From DASSQJ01 sp963773655 (GTDB taxonomy: Bacteria > Actinomycetota > Actinomycetes > Actinomycetales > Dermatophilaceae), in NCBI GenBank assembly GCA_963773655.1, contig CAVZBX010000001.1:1364001-1428000 (forward strand): DNA of 64,000 bases, given 5' to 3'. Each line of letters starts with the position of its first letter. Position 1 is the first letter of the stretch. Positions 43,705 to 51,559 of the stretch are shown in pieces. The notes under the pieces were generated by a model, which had not been told where the DNA came from, ran no database searches, and saw nothing but the letters and a program-made list of their open reading frames with translations. The translations under genes and the position numbers were made by a program.

Positions 43705-44568
43705 GTGCCCGTCGAACTCACCTACTTCCAGGCCGTCGTCCTCGGTGTCGTCGAGGGACTCACCGAGTTCCTCCCGATCTCCTCCACCGGTCACCTGACG
43801 ATCACCGAGCACCTCCTGGGCCTGCCCGTCGACGCACCGGCCGTCACGGCGTACACGGCGATCATCCAGATCGGCGCCATCGTCGCCACCTTCATCTACT
43901 TCGCCCGCAAGATCGCCGACCTCTTCCGCGCCTGGGTCCGCGGGCTGCGCTCGGCCCCCGCCCGTGAGCACCGCGACTACCGGCTCGCCTGGGCGGTCAT
44001 CGTCGGCTCGCTGCCCGTCGGCGTCGTCGGCTTCTTCGCCAGGGACCTCATCTCCGGCCCGCTGCGCAGCCTCTGGGTGGTGGCGGTCGCGCTGGTCCTG
44101 TGGAGCGGGGTCATCTGGTGGGCCGAGCGACGCCACGACGTGCTCGAGGCCCAAGGCCTCCAGCGCGGCGAGGAGGGGGTCACCCTCAGGGACGGGCTCG
44201 TCATCGGCCTGGTGCAGTGCTTCTCGCTCATCCCCGGCGTCTCCCGGTCGGGGGCCACCATCTCCGCCGGGCTGGCCCGGGGGATCAACCGGGTCACCGC
44301 CACCGAGCTCTCCTTCTTCATGGCGATCCCCGCGCTCACCGCGGCGGGGCTCTTCGAGCTCGTCCGCTCGTGGCCGGACCTGCAGATCCTCGGCTTCGGC
44401 CAGATGCTCGTGGGCATCGTCACCGCCTTCGTCACCGCCTACGCCTCGATCGCGTGGCTGCTGCGGTTCGTCGCCACCAACTCGCTGCGGCCCTTCGTCT
44501 GGTACCGCGTGGCCCTCGGGCTCGTGCTCGCCGGCGCCCTCGCGACCGGGCTGATCTCGGCGACCTGA
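43705..44568 (+). CDS. uppP: Undecaprenyl-diphosphate phosphatase
   Basis: BacA/UppP family, recycles the lipid carrier for peptidoglycan by removing a phosphate. 287 residues, about eight membrane segments. The two catalytic motifs are EGLTEFLPISSTGHL (17-31) and FSLIPGVSRSGATISAGL (about 172-189). In mycobacteria uppP sits near mshC with genes like those at 45590, 48899 and 49386; here corA and the Co/Ni transporter interrupt the group. Confidence 0.95.
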   Translation: MPVELTYFQAVVLGVVEGLTEFLPISSTGHLTITEHLLGLPVDAPAVTAYTAIIQIGAIVATFIYFARKIADLFRAWVRGLRSAPAREHRDYRLAWAVIVGSLPVGVVGFFARDLISGPLRSLWVVAVALVLWSGVIWWAERRHDVLEAQGLQRGEEGVTLRDGLVIGLVQCFSLIPGVSRSGATISAGLARGINRVTATELSFFMAIPALTAAGLFELVRSWPDLQILGFGQMLVGIVTAFVTAYASIAWLLRFVATNSLRPFVWYRVALGLVLAGALATGLISAT

Positions 44569-44571
44569 GGC

Positions 44572-45549
44572 TCAGAGCCATCCGCTCCGCTTGAACGCGG
44601 CGTACAGGGTGCCGCAGGCGAGCGCCATCGCGCCCAGGACGGCGAAGTAACCCCACTCCCACCGCAGCTCGGGCATGACGTCGAAGTTCATGCCGTAGAT
44701 GCCGGCGACCATGGTGGGCACGGCCGCGATCGCCACCCACGCCGAGATCTTGCGCATGTCGGCGTTCTGCCGGACCGAGATCTGGGCCAGGTGCGCCCCG
44801 AGGATGTCGGTGAGCAGGCGGTCGTAGGACTCGACGTGGTCGATGACGCCGTGCAGGTGGTCGGACACGTCGCGCAGCAGCAGGCGCAGCTCGCCCTCGT
44901 CGACGGGGCTCTTCGGGGAGGTGTGGAGCAGCTGCAGCGGCCCGGACAGCGGCACGGCGGCGCGCCGGAACTCCAGGACCTCGCGCTTGAGCCGGTAGAT
45001 GCTGCTCGAGTCCATCGGTCGGCCGGAGAACACCTCGGCCTCGATCTGCTCGAGGTCGAGCGCGATCTCGGCGTCGATGGAGGTGTAGCTGTCGACGACG
45101 CTGTCGACGACCGCGTGCAGGACCGCCATCGGGCCGTGGCGCAGGCTCTCGGGCATGCCCTCGAGGTGCGCCCGGATGTCGGTGAGCGGGCTGACCTCAC
45201 CGCGCCGGACCGTCACGACGAAGCGGTCGCCGACGAAGACCATGAGCTCGCCGGTCTCGATGTCGGACGTGCGGTCGAGGTACCGGAGCGGCTTGAGCAC
45301 GACGAAGACGGTGTCGTCGTAGAGCTCGACCTTGGCCCGCTGGCGGCCCTGGACGGCGTCCTCGACGGCGAGGGGGTGCAGCTCGAGCTCGGTGTTCACC
45401 TCGTCGAACTCGGCCTGGGTGGGGTCCTTGAGGCCGATCCAGAGGAACGCGCCGTCCGGGCCGTGGTCCCGGAGGTCGGCGAGCTCGTCGCTGAGGTCGC
45501 CGCACGGGCGGCGTCGCCCGTCGACGTAGATGGCCCGGTCCACGATCAC
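44572..45549 (-). CDS. corA: CorA-like magnesium/cobalt channel
   Basis: 325-residue CorA family protein: a large N-terminal cytoplasmic domain with the long helix region (VVDSVVDSYTSIDAEIALDL) and two C-terminal membrane helices, the first ending in the YGMNFD signature loop, the second followed by a basic end (FKRSGWL). GTG at 45549 has CACAAT 6 nt upstream. It lies between uppP and the histidine phosphatase in a region otherwise conserved with mycobacteria, and next to a cobalt/nickel transporter. Confidence 0.92.
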   Translation of the reverse strand: MIVDRAIYVDGRRRPCGDLSDELADLRDHGPDGAFLWIGLKDPTQAEFDEVNTELELHPLAVEDAVQGRQRAKVELYDDTVFVVLKPLRYLDRTSDIETGELMVFVGDRFVVTVRRGEVSPLTDIRAHLEGMPESLRHGPMAVLHAVVDSVVDSYTSIDAEIALDLEQIEAEVFSGRPMDSSSIYRLKREVLEFRRAAVPLSGPLQLLHTSPKSPVDEGELRLLLRDVSDHLHGVIDHVESYDRLLTDILGAHLAQISVRQNADMRKISAWVAIAAVPTMVAGIYGMNFDVMPELRWEWGYFAVLGAMALACGTLYAAFKRSGWL

Positions 45550-45555
45550 CGGCCC

Positions 45556-45561
45556 ATTGTG
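45556..45561 (-). promoter_or_regulatory. -10-like hexamer CACAAT for corA
   Basis: Ends 6 nt before the GTG at 45549. It lacks the first T of the usual hexamer; weak support. Confidence 0.35.
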
Positions 45562-45576
45562 GGGGACGGCGCCGCC

Positions 45577-45582
45577 TAGAGT
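45577..45582 (+). promoter_or_regulatory. -10 hexamer TAGAGT for the histidine phosphatase
   Basis: Ends 7 nt before the GTG at 45590, divergent from corA. Confidence 0.55.
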
Positions 45583-45589
45583 GAGCGCC

Positions 45590-46282
45590 GTGGCCATCGT
45601 CCTCCTCGTCCGGCACGGGCACTCCACGGCCAACGCCGACGGCGTCCTCGCCGGCTGGACCGAGGGGGTCGGGCTCACCGACACCGGTCGTGAGCAGGCC
45701 GGGCGGCTGGGGGAGCGGCTGCGGGTGGTGGAGCCGGTTCGGGTCGTCACCAGCCCGCTCCGACGCTGCGTCGAGACCGCCGCCATCGCCCTGCCCGACC
45801 ACACCGGGTCCACCGACGAGCGCCTCGGGGAGTGCCACTACGGAGGCTGGACCGGGCGGCGCCTCGCCGACGCCGCCACCGAGGACCTGTGGCGGGTGGT
45901 CCAGGACGACCCCGGCTCGGCCCGCTTCCCCGACCACGACCGGTACCGTGCCGAGTCGCTGCCCGACATGGCCGCGCGCGTCGTCGACGGCGTGCGCGCC
46001 CTCGACGCGGAGACCGAGGCCGAGCACGGCCGGGCGGCGGTGTGGGTGGCGGTGAGCCACGGTGACCCGATCAAGGCGGTCGTCGCCGAGGCGGTGGGTG
46101 CCGGCATCGCGGGACTGCAGCGGGTCCGGGTCGACCCGGGCTCGGTCACGGCCGTCCACGTCACGGGGACCCGGATGGTGCTGCTCGCGAGCAACACCAC
46201 GGCGGGGGACCTCGGTCCGCTCGTCGCCCTGCCCGACGGCCACCGGGCCGGCGACTCGACGGTCGGTGGCGGAGCGGGCTGA
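45590..46282 (+). CDS. Histidine phosphatase family protein (MSMEG_4193-like)
   Basis: 230 residues. LVRHGHSTAN places the catalytic Arg8-His9, ETAAIALPDHTGSTDERLGE the acid region, and SHGDPIKAV the second histidine. The layout RHGHSTANADGVLAGWTEGV with GLTDTGREQA is that of the actinobacterial MSMEG_4193 group, the counterpart of the gene beside uppP in mycobacteria. Substrate unknown. GTG at 45590 follows a good -10 hexamer. Confidence 0.88.
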   Translation: MAIVLLVRHGHSTANADGVLAGWTEGVGLTDTGREQAGRLGERLRVVEPVRVVTSPLRRCVETAAIALPDHTGSTDERLGECHYGGWTGRRLADAATEDLWRVVQDDPGSARFPDHDRYRAESLPDMAARVVDGVRALDAETEAEHGRAAVWVAVSHGDPIKAVVAEAVGAGIAGLQRVRVDPGSVTAVHVTGTRMVLLASNTTAGDLGPLVALPDGHRAGDSTVGGGAG

Positions 46283-46312
46283 CCCGTCGCGCCCGGCCCG
46301 GCCCGCAGCGGG

Positions 46313-46318
46313 TATCTT
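46313..46318 (+). promoter_or_regulatory. -10 hexamer TATCTT of the Co/Ni transporter operon
   Basis: It lies directly before the Nur-like box, so a repressor bound there would cover the transcription start. Confidence 0.55.
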
Positions 46319-46319
46319 G

Positions 46320-46336
46320 TTGCAAACAGTGTGCAA
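46320..46336. promoter_or_regulatory. Nur-like box (TTGCAA-N5-GTGCAA) before the Co/Ni transporter genes
   Basis: TTGCAA ACAGT GTGCAA agrees with the Nur (nickel-responsive Fur-family) box TTGCAA-N5-TTGCAA of Streptomyces, one base off. It sits in a larger 9-bp inverted repeat CTTGTTGCA / TGCAACAAG (46317-46325 and 46332-46340). Repression by nickel-loaded Nur would control the whole cbiM-cbiO operon. Confidence 0.7.
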
Positions 46337-46381
46337 CAAGCGGCCACCGTCCACGAGTGGCCCCTGACGACAGGAGCGCCC

Positions 46382-47071
46382 GTGCACGTCCCCGACGGCT
46401 TCCTCGACGCCCCCACGTCGATCGGCACCGCCGTCGCCGCCGCCGGTGTCGTCGCGTACTCGCTGCGACGGTCCGTCCGCCACGAGCTCGACGAGCGCAC
46501 GGCGCCCCTTGCCGGGCTCGTCGCGGTCTTCGTCTTCGCCGCCCAGATGGTGAACTTCCCGGTCGGGGCCGGCACGTCCGGACACCTGCTCGGTGGGGTC
46601 CTCGCCGCCGTGCTCGTCGGACCCGCCACCGCGACGCTGTGCCTCACCGTCGTGCTCACGGTCCAGGCGTTCCTCTTCGCCGACGGTGGGGTCACCGCGC
46701 TCGGCACCAACGTGCTGCTCATGGCCGTGGTCGGCACCTGGGTGGGGTACGGCGTGTTCCGCGCGGTGCTCGCCGTGCTGCCTCGCACCCTGCGGAGCGT
46801 GCCGTGGGCCGCGGGGGTGGGGGCGTTCCTCAGCGTGCCCACCGCCGCCCTCGCGTTCGTCGGCCTCTACGCCGTCGGAGGTGCCGCACCCATCCCGCTC
46901 GGCACGCTCGCGGCGGCGATGGGCGGCTGGCACGTCCTCATCGGCCTCGGGGAGGGGGCCATCACCGCGCTCGCCGTCGGCAGCGTCGTCGCCGCGCGAC
47001 CCGACCTCGTCCACGGTGCCCGCACCCGGCTCCCACGGCTGGAGCTGCGCGCCCCGGAGGCCGTCCGGTGA
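46382..47071 (+). CDS. cbiM: CbiM/NikM-type membrane substrate-capture component of a Co/Ni ECF transporter
   Basis: 229 residues, seven or so membrane segments. It starts VHVPDGFLD (the conserved Met-His-x-P-x-G opening that binds the metal), preceded by AGGAG 6 nt before the GTG at 46382. VNFPVGAGTSGHLLGG, LFADGGVTALGTNVLLM and IGLGEGAITALAV are family motifs. The Nur-like box upstream points to nickel; CbiM and NikM are close relatives. Confidence 0.9.
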   Translation: MHVPDGFLDAPTSIGTAVAAAGVVAYSLRRSVRHELDERTAPLAGLVAVFVFAAQMVNFPVGAGTSGHLLGGVLAAVLVGPATATLCLTVVLTVQAFLFADGGVTALGTNVLLMAVVGTWVGYGVFRAVLAVLPRTLRSVPWAAGVGAFLSVPTAALAFVGLYAVGGAAPIPLGTLAAAMGGWHVLIGLGEGAITALAVGSVVAARPDLVHGARTRLPRLELRAPEAVR

Positions 47072-47385
47072 GCGCCCGCCGGCCGAGCACCCGCCGGCTG
47101 GTCACGGTCGGCGCCGTCGTCAGCCTGGCGATCGCCGGCGTGGTCTCGTACTTCGCCTCGGCGAGCCCGGACGGGCTCGAGCACGTCGCCGCCGGTCTCG
47201 GACTCGACACCAGCGCCCGCGACTCGGCGGCCTCCGGCTCCCCGCTCGCCGACTACGCGGTGCGTGGTGTCGACGGACCGCTCTCCGGCGGCCTCGCAGG
47301 CGTGCTCGGGGTGCTCGCCGTCGGACTGGTCATGACGGTGCTCGTCCTCTACGTGCGCCGGCGCGCGGCCCGACGGCGCGACTGA
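47068..47385 (+). CDS. CbiN/PDGLE-type small component of the Co/Ni transporter
   Basis: 105 residues with two membrane helices (about 12-28 and 75-97) and a loop carrying SPDGLEHVA, the PDGLE motif of this family. It starts at the GTG overlapping the cbiM stop (GTGA). The PDGLE proteins stand in for CbiN beside CbiM in many actinobacterial systems. Confidence 0.88.
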   Translation: MSARRPSTRRLVTVGAVVSLAIAGVVSYFASASPDGLEHVAAGLGLDTSARDSAASGSPLADYAVRGVDGPLSGGLAGVLGVLAVGLVMTVLVLYVRRRAARRRD

Positions 47386-47386
47386 C

Positions 47387-48148
47387 GTGGGCTCCGGACA
47401 CTCCGCCCACCTCCACGTCGAGGGCGCCACGCTGCTGCACCGGATGCCCTCGCACGTCAAGCTCGTCGGACTCCTCCTCTTCGTCCTCGCCACCGTCTCG
47501 GTGCCGAACGAGGCCAGGGTGCTGCTCGGCGCGCTGCTCGTCCTCGCCGTGCTCGTGCTGCTGAGCACCCGGGTGCCGGCCCGGCTCCTCCTTCCCCGTC
47601 TGGCCGTGGAGACGCCCTTCGCCGTCTTCGCGGTGGTGCTGCCGTTCGTCGCGGTCGGGCCACAGGTCGCCGTCGGCCCGGTGTCGGTGTCGCAGCCAGG
47701 GCTGGTCGCCGCGGTGGCGCTGCTCCTCAAGGGCACGACCGGTGTGGTGTCGGCGGTCGCCTTCGCCGTCACCACCGAGCCGCGCGACCTCGTGCGTGCG
47801 CTCCAGCACCTGCGGGTCCCGGACCCGCTGGTGACGATCGCGTCCTTCATGGTCCGGTACGTCGAGGTGGTGGCCGACCAGCTGCGCCGGATGCGGGTGG
47901 CGCGCGAGTCGCGGGGCTTCCGGGCCCGGTCGGTGCGGGCCTGGCCCGCCCTCGCGTCCAGCACCGGGGCCCTGTTCATCCGCAGCTACGAGCGCGGGGA
48001 GCGGGTGCACCTGGCGATGCTCAGCCGCGGCTACCGCGGTCGGATGCCGGTGACCGCGCCGCTGGCCGGCACGGCATCCCAGTGGGCGCTGGCACTGGTG
48101 CCCGCGGCCCTCGCCGCGGCCGGGTCGCTGGCCGTGAGGGCCGCGTGA
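47387..48148 (+). CDS. cbiQ: CbiQ/NikQ-type energy-coupling membrane protein
   Basis: 253 residues. Several membrane helices near the N-terminus, then the conserved cytoplasmic ESRGF region (RMRVARESRGFRARSVRAWP) and a second Ala-Arg-Gly motif (LAMLSRGYRGRM) that contact the ATPase. It starts with GTG one base after the previous stop. It overlaps cbiO by 4 bases. Confidence 0.9.
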   Translation: MGSGHSAHLHVEGATLLHRMPSHVKLVGLLLFVLATVSVPNEARVLLGALLVLAVLVLLSTRVPARLLLPRLAVETPFAVFAVVLPFVAVGPQVAVGPVSVSQPGLVAAVALLLKGTTGVVSAVAFAVTTEPRDLVRALQHLRVPDPLVTIASFMVRYVEVVADQLRRMRVARESRGFRARSVRAWPALASSTGALFIRSYERGERVHLAMLSRGYRGRMPVTAPLAGTASQWALALVPAALAAAGSLAVRAA

Positions 48149-48876
48149 GCACCCCCGTCCTCGACCTCCGCGAGGTCGCCTACGCCTACCCGGGCGGCCA
48201 CCAGGCCCTCTACGGGGTCGACCTGCACGTCCACCCCGGCGAGACGGTGGCGCTCCTCGGGCCCAACGGTGCGGGCAAGACCACCCTCGTGCTCCACCTC
48301 AACGGCATCCTGCGGCCCGGTCACGGCTCCGTGCACGTCTCCGGGCTGCCGGTCACCGAGGAGAACCTGCTCGAGGTCCGGCGCCGGGTCGGCATCGTCT
48401 TCCAGGACCCCGACGACCAGCTGTTCATGCCGACGGTCCGTGACGACGTCGCCTTCGGGCCGGCCAACCTCGGGCTGCGCGGGGCGGAGCTGGACGCGCG
48501 GGTCGAGGAGGCCCTCGCCGCCGTCGACGTCACCGACCTCGCCGAGCGGGCCCCGCACCACCTCTCCTTCGGCCAGCGGCGCCGGGTGGCGATCGCCACG
48601 GTGCTCGCGATGCGCCCCGAGATCCTCGTGCTCGACGAGCCGTCGTCGAACCTCGACCCGGCCTCCCGCCGCGAGCTCGCCGACATCCTGCGGTCGGTGG
48701 GCGTCACCATCCTCATGGTGACCCACGACCTGCCGTACGCCGTCGAGCTGTGCGAGCGGTCGGTCGTGCTGTCGGAGGGCACGGTGGTCGCGGACGGCGC
48801 GACCCGGGAGCTGCTGGCCGACGACGCGCTCATGGCCCGGCACCGGCTCGAGATGCCCGCGGGCTACTCCCTGTAG
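48145..48876 (+). CDS. cbiO: CbiO/NikO-type ATPase of the Co/Ni transporter
   Basis: 243 residues. Walker A GPNGAGKTT (39-47), Q-loop VFQDPDDQLFMPTVRDDVAF (typical of CbiO), signature LSFGQRRRVAIA, Walker B ILVLDEPSSNLDP and H-loop MVTHDLPYAVE. It starts at the GTG overlapping the cbiQ stop. It completes a four-gene ECF-type set M-N-Q-O. Confidence 0.93.
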   Translation: MSTPVLDLREVAYAYPGGHQALYGVDLHVHPGETVALLGPNGAGKTTLVLHLNGILRPGHGSVHVSGLPVTEENLLEVRRRVGIVFQDPDDQLFMPTVRDDVAFGPANLGLRGAELDARVEEALAAVDVTDLAERAPHHLSFGQRRRVAIATVLAMRPEILVLDEPSSNLDPASRRELADILRSVGVTILMVTHDLPYAVELCERSVVLSEGTVVADGATRELLADDALMARHRLEMPAGYSL

Positions 48877-48886
48877 CGGCTCGTCC

Positions 48887-48892
48887 TAGGGT
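48887..48892 (+). promoter_or_regulatory. -10 hexamer TAGGGT for the DUF3090 gene
   Basis: Ends 6 nt before the ATG at 48899. Confidence 0.6.
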
Positions 48893-48898
48893 GGACCC

Positions 48899-49408
48899 AT
48901 GCCAGCCACCGTCTTCGACCCGCCCGAGCGCTTCGTCGCGGGCACCGTCGGACCGCCCGGGGGGCGCACGTTCTTCCTGCAGGCCCGCGGTGACGGCCGC
49001 GTGGTGTCCGTCTCGCTCGAGAAGGTGCAGGTCACGGTGCTCGCCGAGCGGGTCGACGACCTGCTCGACACGCACGCCGAGGGGACCGGTACCGAACCAC
49101 TCGGCGAGGGCGACACCGACCCGCTGGAGACCCCGATCGAGGACGAGTTCCGCGTCGACACCCTCGCCCTGGCGTGGGACGTCGAGCGCCGGGTCGTCGT
49201 CATCGAGTGCCACGACCAGGACCCCGAGGAGGTGGGGGAGGGCGAGCTCGCCACCCTGCGGGTCGTGCTCTCGCCGGAGGCCGCACGGGCCTTCGCCCGG
49301 CGCTGCGCGAAGGTGATCGCGGCCGGCCGGCCCGCCTGCCCCTTCTGCGGCCAACCGCTCGACCCCACCGGCCACATCTGCCCTCGTGCCAACGGATACC
49401 GACGCTGA
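48899..49408 (+). CDS. DUF3090 family protein
   Basis: 169 residues. FDPPERFVAGTVGPPGGRTF at the start and the C-terminal zinc-ribbon-like CPFCGQPLDPTGHICPRANG match DUF3090 (YbaK-neighbour) proteins of actinobacteria; function unknown. It overlaps the next gene by 23 bases, so the two are translated together. In mycobacteria the counterpart is near mshC and uppP. Confidence 0.87.
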   Translation: MPATVFDPPERFVAGTVGPPGGRTFFLQARGDGRVVSVSLEKVQVTVLAERVDDLLDTHAEGTGTEPLGEGDTDPLETPIEDEFRVDTLALAWDVERRVVVIECHDQDPEEVGEGELATLRVVLSPEAARAFARRCAKVIAAGRPACPFCGQPLDPTGHICPRANGYRR

Positions 49409-50186
49409 GCTCGTCGAGCTGCTGGCCCGGGGGGAGCTGACCCCCCTCGGGCGGATCGCCGACTCCTCCAACGGGGCCCTGCTCTGCGTCGTGGGGGACC
49501 CGGCCGACGAGGTGCTCGCCATCGTCAAGCCCGAGGTCAGCGAGCGGCCGCTGTGGGACTACCCCGACGGCACGCTCGTCGCCCGGGAGCGGGCGGCGTG
49601 GCTGGTCAGCGAGGCCGGAGGGTTCGGCGTGGTGCCGCCGACCGTGTTGCGCGACGGCCCGCGCGGACCGGGCTCGGTGCAGCTGTGGGTCGGGCCGGTG
49701 ACGGAGGAGCCCGAGCCGGTGGTGGAGGTCTGCTCACCGCGCGACGTGCGGGAGGACTGGGTCGTCGTCCTCCACGGCGAGGACCCGACCGGCGAACGGG
49801 TGGTCGTGGCCCACAGCACCGAGCCGGCCCTGCGCACGGTCGCGGTGCTCGACGCCGCGCTCAACAACTCCGACCGCAAGGGCGGCCACCTGCTGCGCGA
49901 CGGTGACCGGGTGCGGGGGTGCGACCACGGGGTCAGCCTCGGGGTGGAGCCCAAGCTGCGCACCGTGCTCTGGGGCTGGGCCGGTGACCCGCTGGCCCCG
50001 GCCGACGTCGAGCGCCTCGAGCGGCTGCGCGCCGCCCTGGCGCGCGGGCTCGCCGACGACCTGGCCCACCTGCTGACCCGTGCCGAGGTCGCGGCGTTGG
50101 GCGCGCGGGTGGACCGGCTGCTGCGCCGGGGGATCCACCCCGAACCGCACCCGGGATGGCCCGCCATCCCGTGGCCCGCGCTCTGA
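49386..50186 (+). CDS. SCO1664 family protein (PI3/4-kinase-like fold)
   Basis: 266 residues. LLCVVGDPADEVLAIVKPEV and VLDAALNNSDRKGGHLL with CDHGVSLGVEPKLRTVLWGW form a kinase-like core (catalytic N-x-D-R-K and D-H-G) of the SCO1664 family. Function unknown. The GTG at 49386 lies inside the end of the DUF3090 gene. The frame after it carries the tandem repeat region at 50181. Confidence 0.85.
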   Translation: MPTDTDAELVELLARGELTPLGRIADSSNGALLCVVGDPADEVLAIVKPEVSERPLWDYPDGTLVARERAAWLVSEAGGFGVVPPTVLRDGPRGPGSVQLWVGPVTEEPEPVVEVCSPRDVREDWVVVLHGEDPTGERVVVAHSTEPALRTVAVLDAALNNSDRKGGHLLRDGDRVRGCDHGVSLGVEPKLRTVLWGWAGDPLAPADVERLERLRAALARGLADDLAHLLTRAEVAALGARVDRLLRRGIHPEPHPGWPAIPWPAL

Positions 50187-50252
50187 CCGCCCGCCCGCTG
50201 ACCGGCCGCCCTCCGACCGGCCGCGCTCCGACGGCCGCCCTCTGACCGCCCG
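50181..50252. repeat. Imperfect tandem repeats of about 15 bp between the SCO1664-family gene and mshC
   Basis: Units like GACCGGCCGCCCTCC occur about five times with substitutions. They lie across the end of the upstream gene and before the mshC promoter. Slippage during replication is the likely origin; no function is evident. Confidence 0.6.
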
Positions 50253-50274
50253 GCCCCGCCCGGGCACCGACCCG

Positions 50275-50280
50275 TAGGCT
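50275..50280 (+). promoter_or_regulatory. -10 hexamer TAGGCT for mshC
   Basis: Ends 6 nt before the GTG at 50287. Confidence 0.6.
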
Positions 50281-50286
50281 GTCCCG

Positions 50287-51540
50287 GTGAAGTCGTGGCC
50301 CCCTCCCGCCGTCCCCGCCATCCCCGGTCACGGGCACCACCTGAGGCTCTACGACACCAGCCGCGCGGCCGTCGTCCCCGTCGACGCGGGGCACCGGACC
50401 CGCATGTACGTCTGCGGCGTCACCCCGTACGACGCCACCCACCTCGGGCACGCGGCCACCTACGTCACCTTCGACCTCGTCGTCCGCGCGATGCTCGACG
50501 CCGGCCACGAGGTCGAGTACGTCCAGAACGTCACCGACGTCGACGACCCGCTGCTCGAGCGCGCCGCGCGCGACGGGCGCGACTGGCGCGAGCTCGCCAC
50601 CTCGGAGATCGACCTGTTCCGCGAGGACATGACCGCGCTCGGGGTGCTGCCGCCGGACCAGCTCCTCGGCGTCGTGGAGTCGATGGACGAGATCGTCGCG
50701 GCGGTGCGTCGCCTCGTCGACGGCGGAGCGGCCTACCGGGTGCCCGTACCCGAGGGCGAGGGCACCGGCGACGACGTCTACCTCGACCTCGACCGCACCA
50801 CCGGCTTCGGCGAGGTCTCCCACTGGTCCCGGGAGCAGATGGAGGCGGTCTTCCCGCGGCGCGGCGGCGACCCCGAGCGTCCGGGCAAGCGGGACCCGCT
50901 CGACCCGCTGCTCTGGCGCGCCGCCCGCGAGGGCGAGCCGTCGTGGGACGACGACCTCCTCGGGCCGGGCCGCCCCGGCTGGCACATCGAGTGCACGGCC
51001 ATCTCGCTGGCGCACCTCGGCATCCCCTTCGACATCAAGGGTGGGGGCACCGACCTGGTCTTCCCGCACCACGAGATGAGCGCCGTCCAGGCCACGGCCC
51101 TCACCGGCGGCGACGTCTTCGCGCGCCACTACGTCCACCAGGCGATGGTGGGCTTCGAGGGCGAGAAGATGAGCAAGTCCAAGGGGAACCTCGTCCTGGT
51201 CTCACGGCTGCGGGCCCGCGGCGTGGACCCGATGGCGATCCGCCTGCTCCTCCTCGGTCAGCACTACCGGCGCGAGTGGGAGTTCACCGAGGCCCTCCTC
51301 GACGAGGCCGCCGAGCGGCTGGGGCGGTGGCGCACCGCCTTCTCGGTCAACCTGGGCGCCGACGCCACCGACACCGTCGCGGCCGTGCGGGCGGCCGTCG
51401 CCGACGACCTCGACACCGCCGCGGCCCTCGCCGCCGTCGACGCCTGGACCGAGAAGACCCTCGCCGGCGCCGAGGAGGACCCGGCCGCACCGGGGCTGAT
51501 GGCGCGCGCCGTCGACGCCGTCCTCGGCGTTCGCCTCTGA
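50287..51540 (+). CDS. mshC: Cysteine:glucosaminyl-inositol ligase MshC (mycothiol)
   Basis: ATP-dependent ligase joining cysteine to GlcN-inositol, the penultimate step of mycothiol synthesis. 417 residues, a paralogue of cysteinyl-tRNA synthetase. CGVTPYDATHLGHA gives the zinc Cys43 and the HIGH-like HLGH (52-55). GWHIECTAISLAHLG and the GGTDLVFPHHEMSAVQ zinc/substrate region follow, then KMSKSKGN. The absence of the C-terminal anticodon domain and the PYDATHLGH variant fit MshC and not CysS. Confidence 0.93.
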   Translation: MKSWPPPAVPAIPGHGHHLRLYDTSRAAVVPVDAGHRTRMYVCGVTPYDATHLGHAATYVTFDLVVRAMLDAGHEVEYVQNVTDVDDPLLERAARDGRDWRELATSEIDLFREDMTALGVLPPDQLLGVVESMDEIVAAVRRLVDGGAAYRVPVPEGEGTGDDVYLDLDRTTGFGEVSHWSREQMEAVFPRRGGDPERPGKRDPLDPLLWRAAREGEPSWDDDLLGPGRPGWHIECTAISLAHLGIPFDIKGGGTDLVFPHHEMSAVQATALTGGDVFARHYVHQAMVGFEGEKMSKSKGNLVLVSRLRARGVDPMAIRLLLLGQHYRREWEFTEALLDEAAERLGRWRTAFSVNLGADATDTVAAVRAAVADDLDTAAALAAVDAWTEKTLAGAEEDPAAPGLMARAVDAVLGVRL

Positions 51541-51559
51541 CCGGGCCGGGCGAGCCGCG

